From: an uncultured Prevotella sp. | GTDB taxonomy: Bacteria; Bacteroidota; Bacteroidia; Bacteroidales; Bacteroidaceae | DNA: 19,918 nucleotides | Direction of reading: 5' to 3' | NCBI GenBank assembly: GCA_905234355.1 | Contig: CAJOHP010000063.1 | Location: 1 to 19,918 of the forward strand | Part shown: positions 14,315 to 19,918 of the stretch, in pieces | Layout of the letters: each line of letters begins with the position of its first letter | Position numbering within the stretch: the stretch's first letter is position 1 | Notes under the pieces: model-generated | Database searches by the model: none | The model's input: only the letters and a program-made list of their open reading frames with translations | What the model was told of the DNA's origin: nothing | Program-made: the position numbers and the translations under genes

Positions 14315-15289
14315 ATGAAGAGAGAACGTACACTGGTCAGCTTTGATTGGGCATTGAAGCGTTTGTTGCGCGACAAAGCCAATTTCGACGTGTTGGAAGG
14401 TTTTCTTTCCACACTATTGAACTCAAACATCAAAATCCACAGGTTGCTGGAAAGCGAGAGTAACCAAGACCGAGGCGACTCAAAGCAAAACCGTGTGGAC
14501 ATCCTGGCCGAGGACACCGATGGCGAACTGCTGCTCATAGAAGTGCAGGGCGAGTCGGAGTATGCCTACTTCCAGCGCATACTCTTTGGCGCGTCGAAGT
14601 TGGTGACGGAATATATAGACTGCGGTCAGAACTACGACAACGTCAAGAAGGTCTACTCCGTCAATATCGTGTATTTCGACCTGGGCCAAGGCAAGGACTT
14701 CGTCTACCATGGGAAGACGGAGTTCAGGGGCATTCACAATGACGAGGTGTTGAAGCTGTCGACATTCCAGCGCCAGCAGTTTGGAGTCGACGAGGTCTAC
14801 GAGTTATACCCGGAATACTATATCCTGAAGGTCAACGATTTCAACCAGTGGTCTAAAGTGCCTTTGGAACAGTGGATTTATTTCCTGTCGACGAGCGACA
14901 TCCCCGAGGATGCCGATGCTCCGGGACTGAAGGCAGCTCGTGAAAAGTTGCTGCTTTCCCGGATGTCGAAGGAGGAGCAGGCCGCCTATCACCGCTATTT
15001 GGACGATCGTGTCATTCTGGCCGACCAAATATTTACCGCAAAGGGCGAAGGCCGTCTTGAGGGTCGCGCTGAGGGTCGCGCTGAGGGCCTCGAAGAGGGT
15101 CGTGCTAAGGGTCTCGCAGAGGGTCGTGCTAAGGGTCTCGCAGAGGGTCGTGCAGAGGGTCGTGCAGAGGGTCGCGCTGAAGAAAGACTGTCAAACGCGC
15201 GTAGCCTCATGGATAACGGCGTCCCTGTCGATGTGATTGCGAAGAGTCTGGGCCTGACTGAAGAGGAAATCAGTGCCATCACGGCGTGA
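14315..15289 (+). CDS. Rpn family recombination-promoting nuclease / PD-(D/E)XK transposase-like
   Basis: A 324-aa cytoplasmic protein of the Rpn (YhgA-like, TIGR01784) group. These are DNA endonucleases linked to RecA-independent recombination; E. coli RpnA is the studied example. The ATG at 14315 follows the promoter closely and gives the typical start, 'SFDWALKRLLRD' (9-20). The PD-(D/E)XK core is visible as 'RVDILAEDTDGELLLIEVQ': D62, E76 and Q78, with Gln in place of Lys as is usual in this group. Residues about 243-290 are a Glu-Gly-Arg-Ala repeat tract, and the end ('LMDNGVPVDVIAKSLGLTEE') is the usual small helical tail. Composition differs from its surroundings: one line of sequence (14341-14400) is 48% G+C by hand count against 67% in a GH2 line (11881-11940), consistent with transfer. 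It has its own promoter and dyad. Confidence 0.88.
   Translation: MKRERTLVSFDWALKRLLRDKANFDVLEGFLSTLLNSNIKIHRLLESESNQDRGDSKQNRVDILAEDTDGELLLIEVQGESEYAYFQRILFGASKLVTEYIDCGQNYDNVKKVYSVNIVYFDLGQGKDFVYHGKTEFRGIHNDEVLKLSTFQRQQFGVDEVYELYPEYYILKVNDFNQWSKVPLEQWIYFLSTSDIPEDADAPGLKAAREKLLLSRMSKEEQAAYHRYLDDRVILADQIFTAKGEGRLEGRAEGRAEGLEEGRAKGLAEGRAKGLAEGRAEGRAEGRAEERLSNARSLMDNGVPVDVIAKSLGLTEEEISAITA
15059..15178 (+). repeat. 12-bp in-frame tandem repeats in the nuclease gene
   Basis: Ten consecutive 12-bp units encode EGRA, EGRA, EGLE, EGRA, KGLA, EGRA, KGLA, EGRA, EGRA, EGRA. A 24-bp super-unit (KGLA-EGRA) is present twice with almost identical bases. Copy number can change without breaking the frame. 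Such Glu/Gly/Arg tracts are typical before the C-terminal tail of Rpn-family proteins. Confidence 0.9.
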
Positions 15290-15404
15290 GAAAGAGCCCG
15301 CGCCTCATTACTCTCTGACTTCGTCTCGCTGCCTCCCCCTGCATCGAGTGGGGTGGGGTCGGATATGTCGGCATTCCCCTCCGCAGGTAGCGAGATATTT
15401 GGTG

Positions 15405-15436
15405 CAAAGGTAATAAAATATGTGGATGAAAGCAAA
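15405..15436 (-). promoter_or_regulatory. Leftward promoter facing the 3' end of the nuclease gene
   Basis: On the minus strand TTTG (15436-15433), exactly 20 nt, then TACCTTTG (15412-15405): a full match to the Bacteroidetes form. Transcription would start near 15398 and run toward and into the 3' end of the nuclease gene, antisense to it. Confidence 0.65.
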
Positions 15437-15664
15437 CCTCGATGGTTTCCGTCTTGCTGGAGAACGAGGTGCCTCTTTTGCAGTCGTTCCCCGCCTTTTT
15501 GCCATTGGCTGCTGTTCTGGTATAGGGCGCAATGCGCTTCTCACACATCTTGTCCGGCATGCCATGGCGTTTCCGATTGCCGGCAGATGAAGCCGCCTGA
15601 CAGTATAAATATGCAACTATCTGGCTCGAATATGCAGGAAATGTCGGTGAAGTAGCGAAAAAAC

Positions 15665-15679
15665 TGCAAATAGTTTGCA
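15665..15679. promoter_or_regulatory. Dyad over the korA -33 box
   Basis: TGCAAA-TAG-TTTGCA is a perfect 6-bp inverted repeat with a 3-bp spacer; its right arm contains the TTTG -33 box of the korA promoter. It could be a small operator, but short dyads like this also occur by chance. Confidence 0.35.
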
Positions 15680-15705
15680 TAATCGCCGGAAAGTTTATAA
15701 TTTTG
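15674..15705 (+). promoter_or_regulatory. korAB promoter
   Basis: TTTG (15674-15677), 20 nt, TAATTTTG (15698-15705): a full match to the Bacteroidetes form. The predicted start near 15712 gives a leader of about 90 nt before the ATG at 15802. Confidence 0.8.
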
Positions 15706-15801
15706 CACCCTTGTAGCACATACAGGTGCGAGAGCCCTCCTGCGCCCCCGCATAGCATAGATAATCATCAATCATACATACACACAGACACAGAAGAAGC
15801 T

Positions 15802-17667
15802 ATGGCTGAAAAATTGGAAGTGAAGGAGCTCGACCAGGTGGTCGTGCGCTTCTCGGGTGACTCCGGCGACGGCATGCAGCTTGCCGGAAGCATCTTCTCT
15901 ACCGTGTCGGCCACGGTAGGCAACAGTATCTCAACCTTTCCCGACTATCCCGCCGACATACGTGCCCCGCAGGGGTCGCTCACGGGTGTGAGCGGCTTCC
16001 AGGTGCACATCGGTGCCGAGCGGGTCTACACGCCAGGCGACCAGTGTGACGTGCTTGTGGCCATGAACGCCGCCGCGCTCAAGACGCAGTATCGCTATGC
16101 CAAGCCCGACGCCACCATCATCATCGACACCGATGCCTTCGGGCCGAAAGACCTGGAGAAGGCCCAGTTTAAGACGGCCGACTACCTGGGTGAGATGGGC
16201 ATAGACCCCGACCGCGTCATACAGTGCCCCCTGACCACCATGGTCAAGCAGGTGCTCATGGCACCCGCCGCTGACGGAACGGCCCCCGCCATCGACATGA
16301 AGAGCGTGCTCAAGAGCCGCAACATGTTTGCCGTGGGACTCGTCTGCTGGCTCTTCGACCGCGACCTCTCGCTCGTGGCCAACTACCTGCGCGAGAAGTT
16401 TGCCAAGAAGCCCCAGGTGGCCGACAACAACATACGCGTGGTGCAGGCCGGCTACGACTACGGCCACAACACCCACTCGTCGGCCATGAACGTGCGCCGC
16501 ATCGAGACAAAGGTGAAGGAGCCGGGCCGCTATATGGATATCACCGGCAACAAGGCCACGGCTTACGGCTTCATTGCCGCTGCCGAGAAAGCCGGGCTGC
16601 GTCTCTATCTGGGCAGCTACCCCATCACGCCGGCCACCGACGTGCTGCACGAGCTCTCGAAGCACAAGTCGTGCGGCGTCGTCACCGTGCAGTGTGAAGA
16701 CGAGATAAGCGGTGCCGCCTCGGCACTGGGTGCCTCGTTTGCCGGTGCCCTGGGCGTGACGTCGACCAGTGGTCCCGGCATCTGCCTGAAGAGCGAGACC
16801 ATGAACCTGGCCGTCATCATGGAGTTGCCCCTCGTGGTGCTCGACGTGCAGCGCGGCGGACCCGCCACAGGTCTGCCCACGAAGAGCGAGCAGACCGACC
16901 TGCTGCAGGTGCTCTTCGGACGCAACGGCGAGAGCCCCATGCCGGTGATGGCCGCCCTGAGCCCCACCGACTGCTTCGACGCGGCCTACCAGGCCTGCAA
17001 GATGGCCCTGGAGCACATGACGCCCGTGGTGCTGCTCACCGACGCTTTCATAGCCAACGGCTCGGGCGCCTTCCGCCTGCCCGACATCGAGAAGCTGCCG
17101 GACATCTGCCCGCCCTACGTGCCCGAGGAGCTGCGCGGCGAGTGGACACCCTACATGCGCACCGCTGACGGCGCACGCTACTGGGCCGTGCCGGGACGCG
17201 AGGGCTTCGCCCACATACTCGGCGGGCTGGAGAAGGACTCCCAGACGGGAGCCATATCGACCAATCCCGAGAACCACGACCTGATGACACGCCTGCGCCA
17301 GCAGAAGATACAGAACATTGCCGTGCCCGACCTCGAGGTGGAGGGCGACCGCGACGATGCCGACCTGCTCATCGTGGGTTTCGGCTCGACCTACGGCCAT
17401 CTGCATGCCGCCATGGACGAGCTGCGAGCACAGGGGCGCAAGGTGGCACTCGCACAGTTCAAATATCTGAACCCGCTGCCGAAGAACACGGCCGACGTGC
17501 TGCATAAATATAATAAGGTGGTGGTGGCCGAACAGAACATGGGCCAGCTGGCATTCTATCTGAAAGGTAAGATAAATCATTTCGCACCTTATCAATACAA
17601 TGAAGTGAAAGGACAGCCATTTGTCGTCAACGATCTGGCAGAATACTTCAAGACGCTCATTTCATGA
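15802..17667 (+). CDS. korA: 2-oxoacid:ferredoxin oxidoreductase, alpha subunit (gamma-alpha fusion)
   Basis: With KorB it catalyses reversible oxidative decarboxylation of a 2-oxoacid, probably 2-oxoglutarate, to the acyl-CoA with reduction of ferredoxin. I start it at ATG 15802 (621 aa, 'MAEKLEVKELDQVVVRF'); the upstream in-frame stretch is leader. Residues about 12-190 are the gamma-type domain ('RFSGDSGDGMQLAGS', 'TFPDYPADIRAPQGSLTG'). From about 265 comes the alpha/pyrimidine-binding domain with 'LGSYPITPATDVLHEL' (about 268-284) and 'VQCEDEISGAASALGASFAG'. The last 100 residues are the transketolase C-like domain ('LLIVGFGSTYGHLHAAMDEL'). Fusion of gamma and alpha is the normal Bacteroidetes arrangement. 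korB follows after 50 bp. The 2-oxoglutarate preference follows from the family and is not visible in the sequence. Confidence 0.93.
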   Translation: MAEKLEVKELDQVVVRFSGDSGDGMQLAGSIFSTVSATVGNSISTFPDYPADIRAPQGSLTGVSGFQVHIGAERVYTPGDQCDVLVAMNAAALKTQYRYAKPDATIIIDTDAFGPKDLEKAQFKTADYLGEMGIDPDRVIQCPLTTMVKQVLMAPAADGTAPAIDMKSVLKSRNMFAVGLVCWLFDRDLSLVANYLREKFAKKPQVADNNIRVVQAGYDYGHNTHSSAMNVRRIETKVKEPGRYMDITGNKATAYGFIAAAEKAGLRLYLGSYPITPATDVLHELSKHKSCGVVTVQCEDEISGAASALGASFAGALGVTSTSGPGICLKSETMNLAVIMELPLVVLDVQRGGPATGLPTKSEQTDLLQVLFGRNGESPMPVMAALSPTDCFDAAYQACKMALEHMTPVVLLTDAFIANGSGAFRLPDIEKLPDICPPYVPEELRGEWTPYMRTADGARYWAVPGREGFAHILGGLEKDSQTGAISTNPENHDLMTRLRQQKIQNIAVPDLEVEGDRDDADLLIVGFGSTYGHLHAAMDELRAQGRKVALAQFKYLNPLPKNTADVLHKYNKVVVAEQNMGQLAFYLKGKINHFAPYQYNEVKGQPFVVNDLAEYFKTLIS

Positions 17668-17717
17668 TTCTCTGATTATTGATAATTAAGGTGAGAAAGT
17701 ACAATTAATAAGCAGTT

Positions 17718-18725
17718 ATGAATACATATACAGCACAAGACTATAAGAAGGGACAGCCCCGGTGGTGCCCGGGCTGTGGCGACCACTTCTTCCTTGCCTC
17801 CCTTCACAAGGCCATGGCCGAGATAGGCGTGGCACCGGAAAACATCGCAGTGATCAGCGGCATCGGCTGTTCGAGCCGTCTGCCGCACTACATGGCCACC
17901 TATGGCATGAACACCATACACGGCCGCGCCGCCGCCATCGCCACCGGCGTGAAGGTGGCCAACCCGAAGCTCGCCGTATGGCAGGTCTCCGGCGACGGCG
18001 ACGGACTGGCCATCGGCGGCAACCACTTCATTCATGCCAACCGCCGCAACATCGACCTGAACATGATTCTGCTGAACAACCGCATCTACGGTCTGACCAA
18101 GGGACAGTACTCGCCCACGTCGCCCCGCGGATTTGTCTCGAAGTCGAGCCCCTACGGCACTGTTGAGGACCCGTTCCGTCCGGCAGAGCTGTGCTTCGGT
18201 GCCCGCGGACACTTCTTCGCGCGCTGTGTGGCCACCGACGCCAAGGGCACCGTCGAGGTGCTACGCGCTGCCTACGAGCACAAGGGCGCATCGGTCACCG
18301 AGGTGCTGCAGAACTGCGTCATCTTCAACGACCACTGCCACGACGCCGTCTACAACAACGAGGGACGCCGCAAAAACGCTATCTACGTGCGTCACGGCGA
18401 AAAGCTCGTCTTCGGCGAGAACCAGGAGTATGGTCTCGTGCAGCAGGGCTTCGGACTGAAGGTGGTGGAGATAGGCAAGGACGGCTACACCCTGGACGAC
18501 GTGCTCACCCACGACGCCCACTGCCAGGACAACACCTTGCAGCTGAAGCTCGCACTCATGGGGGCAGACGACGGATTCCCCATCGCACTGGGCGTCATAC
18601 GCGACGTCGAGGCACCTACCTACAACGATGCCGTCTACCAGCAGCTCGAGGAGGTGTCGGCACAGAAGAAGTACCATAACTTTGCCGAGCTCTTGGAGAC
18701 CAACGACATCTGGGAGGTGAAGTAA
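17718..18725 (+). CDS. korB: 2-oxoacid:ferredoxin oxidoreductase, beta subunit
   Basis: The thiamine-diphosphate-binding partner of KorA, 335 aa, cytoplasmic. 'RWCPGCGDHFFLASLHKA' (15-32) and 'GIGCSSRLPHYM' (48-59) carry cysteines C17, C20 and C51, conserved in the beta subunits, where they take part in iron-sulfur cluster binding. The ThDP motif starts with 'SGDGDGLAIGGNHF' (91-104) and ends with 'MILLNNRIYGLTKGQ' (116-130), giving the usual GDG...NN spacing. The C-terminal half ('ASVTEVLQNCVIFND') is typical. The start 'MNTYTAQDYKKGQPRW' is the family form. The 50-bp gap after korA has no promoter I recognise, so the two are probably one transcript. No separate ferredoxin-like delta subunit is present. 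Confidence 0.94.
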   Translation: MNTYTAQDYKKGQPRWCPGCGDHFFLASLHKAMAEIGVAPENIAVISGIGCSSRLPHYMATYGMNTIHGRAAAIATGVKVANPKLAVWQVSGDGDGLAIGGNHFIHANRRNIDLNMILLNNRIYGLTKGQYSPTSPRGFVSKSSPYGTVEDPFRPAELCFGARGHFFARCVATDAKGTVEVLRAAYEHKGASVTEVLQNCVIFNDHCHDAVYNNEGRRKNAIYVRHGEKLVFGENQEYGLVQQGFGLKVVEIGKDGYTLDDVLTHDAHCQDNTLQLKLALMGADDGFPIALGVIRDVEAPTYNDAVYQQLEEVSAQKKYHNFAELLETNDIWEVK

Positions 18726-18749
18726 GCACCGCACCTGACTTTTCACAGC

Positions 18750-19918
18750 ATGGATCACCGCTGTCTTGCGCCCGGCATCCGCTGTGCTCTTGTCCTGCTG
18801 CTGTGCGGCTTGCTGCTGTCGGCCGTGCCCGCCGCTGCCCAGCAGCCGGGCACGTGGCAGGAGGCGTGGCACGAGCTCTATGGCGACGACATGAGCGCCG
18901 ACGCCGATGCCGAGAGTGCCGCACTCGCCGACATGGAGCTGCTCGACCAGCTCGCCGCCCATCCCATAGACCTGAACAGCGCCACACGCGACGACCTCGA
19001 GCAGCTGCCCTTCCTCTCGCCACAGCAGGTCGCCGATCTGCTGGCCTACCGCGACCGCTACGCCCCGATGCGCTCCATGGGCGAGCTGCGCATGGTGCGC
19101 TCGCTCGGCTATGAGCAGGTGCGGCTCATACCTTTCTTCACCTTTATTGCCACGCCTGCACAGCCGACACCCGCCATGCCCCGTCTCGACACCATGCTGC
19201 ACCGCGGGCGCCACGAGCTCACCGCCACCGGACGCGTGCCCTTCTATACCCGCAAGGGCGACCGCAATGGCTATCTGGGCTACCGCTACCGCCACGAGCT
19301 GCGCTACGACTTCGCCTACGCTCAGCAGCTGCGCTTCGGACTGGTGGCGGCACAGGACGCGGGCGAGCCTTTCTTCTCCAGTGCCAACCGGTGGGGCTAC
19401 GACTACTACAGCTACTACCTGCAGCTCAAGCCAGCCAGCGGACAGCTCCGGCAGCTCGTCGTGGGCAAGTACAGGGTGAGCGTGGGGCAGGGGCTCACCA
19501 TGGGCAGTAGCTTTGCCCTCGGCAAGCTGGCCACGCTGCAGAGTCTGGGGCGCCGTACCACGCTGCTGCGTCCACACGCCTCGCGCTCGGAGGCCGACTA
19601 CCTGCAGGGGGCGGCGGCCACGCTGCGACTCGGCCGCTCGTGGGAGCTCACTGCATGGGGCTCCTGGCGACCGCTCGACGCCACACTGGGTGCCGATGCC
19701 ACGGCCGCCACGCTCGTCGGCTCGGGCTATCACCGCACACCGGCCGAGATGCAGAAGAAAGGAAATACCCACGCCACCGACGCCGGCGCACATGTAGCCT
19801 TCCGCCACGAGGCCCTGCGTGTGGGACTCACCGCTGTCTACACACACCTGGACCGCACCCTGCAGCCCGACACGCGCACCCTCTACCGCCGACACTGGGC
19901 CGCTGGCCGCGATTTTGC
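18750..19918 (+). CDS. Helix-hairpin-helix domain protein with outer-membrane-barrel-like body (partial)
   Basis: The reading frame from ATG 18750 is open to the end of the window (389 codons seen), so the 3' end is missing. Residues 1-30 form a signal peptide ending 'VPAAAQQ'. Residues about 73-120 form a ComEA-like helix-hairpin-helix region: 'PIDLNSATRDDLEQLPFLSP', then 'QVADLLAYRDRYAPMRSM'. From about 155 on the sequence alternates Tyr/Arg-rich strands ('YLGYRYRHELRYDFAY', 'YDYYSYYLQLKP') suggestive of a beta-barrel. Bacteroidales have many such exported HhH proteins of about 600-750 aa, function unknown. A role in DNA binding at the cell surface is possible from the HhH fold but unproved. 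It starts 24 bp after korB and may share its transcript. Confidence 0.85.
   Translation, partial: MDHRCLAPGIRCALVLLLCGLLLSAVPAAAQQPGTWQEAWHELYGDDMSADADAESAALADMELLDQLAAHPIDLNSATRDDLEQLPFLSPQQVADLLAYRDRYAPMRSMGELRMVRSLGYEQVRLIPFFTFIATPAQPTPAMPRLDTMLHRGRHELTATGRVPFYTRKGDRNGYLGYRYRHELRYDFAYAQQLRFGLVAAQDAGEPFFSSANRWGYDYYSYYLQLKPASGQLRQLVVGKYRVSVGQGLTMGSSFALGKLATLQSLGRRTTLLRPHASRSEADYLQGAAATLRLGRSWELTAWGSWRPLDATLGADATAATLVGSGYHRTPAEMQKKGNTHATDAGAHVAFRHEALRVGLTAVYTHLDRTLQPDTRTLYRRHWAAGRDF

Larger units (their letters stand above)
15290..15801. other. 512-bp intergenic region between the nuclease gene and korA
   Basis: No convincing gene is present. The gap holds a leftward promoter at 15405-15436 and the rightward korA promoter at 15674-15705. 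A 31-codon minus-strand frame (15374 down to 15279, preceded by an AGGGGA) lies just downstream of the leftward promoter and overlaps the end of the nuclease gene by 11 bp; its Pro/Arg-rich product has no recognisable features. Several longer frames cross the gap, but their compositions do not look like protein. The segment is less GC-rich than its flanks and may be the remains of a mobile element or a dispersed repeat. Confidence 0.5.

Noticed and set aside
15059..15178. Short regularly repeated DNA considered as a CRISPR array
   Set aside because: Units are 12 bp, contiguous without spacers, in frame and inside a coding sequence; no cas genes are near.
15308..15616. 102-codon minus-strand frame in the korA upstream gap
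   Set aside because: Arg/Pro/His-rich composition, no domain or signal, and it spans a consensus promoter; treated as non-coding.
18261..19895. 544-codon minus-strand frame opposite korB and the HhH gene
   Set aside because: It crosses two sense genes with intact motifs and a gene boundary, so it cannot be a real gene.

Overview
The window is a GC-rich chromosomal segment of a Bacteroidales bacterium, most likely from the Prevotellaceae. Four things point there: the promoters have the Bacteroidetes form (TTTG, 20 nt, TAnnTTTG) and Shine-Dalgarno sites are mostly weak; LepB has a long Bacteroidetes-type insertion; a DUF2851 protein and a secreted protein with the tail 'YDLQGRLVG...LPKGIYVRNGKK' are present; and KorA is a fused gamma-alpha subunit. 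I cannot name a species.

Layout. Positions 9-2387 (minus) hold dapB (lysine/peptidoglycan precursor synthesis) followed by lepB (signal peptidase I), separated by a 255-bp spacer with nested inverted repeats. A divergent promoter region with a structured leader leads to a DUF2851 gene (2652-3951, plus) broken by a frameshift. Positions 4087-14121 are a tightly packed, probably co-transcribed set of secreted proteins: GH43 glycosidase, a Prevotella-type hypothetical, a DUF6055 zinc-metallopeptidase-like protein, a DUF2264 protein whose C-terminus is frameshifted, GH51 arabinofuranosidase and GH2 glycosidase. Gaps are 4-120 bp, and GH51 and GH2 overlap by 4 bp. A ten-copy 9-bp tandem array lies at the stop codon of the DUF6055 gene. 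The set suggests removal of arabinose, galactose and perhaps glucuronate from a plant polysaccharide such as arabinogalactan or pectin side chains. No SusC/SusD pair or regulator is in view.

From 14122 to 15801 the base composition falls and the region looks acquired: a GC-rich hairpin, an Rpn/PD-(D/E)XK nuclease gene with its own promoter, operator-like dyad and 12-bp internal repeats, then a 512-bp gap holding a promoter that faces back toward that gene. From 15802 to 18725 are korA and korB (2-oxoacid:ferredoxin oxidoreductase), behind a near-consensus promoter with a dyad over its -33 box. The window ends inside a helix-hairpin-helix/outer-membrane-barrel-like gene.

Strongest points for follow-up: the nested inverted-repeat element between dapB and lepB; a predicted peptidase inside a glycosidase operon, which would fit attack on a glycoprotein such as arabinogalactan-protein; the 9-bp array and its closing hairpin; the dyad over the nuclease promoter; the antisense-facing promoter behind the nuclease gene; and two independent frameshifts.
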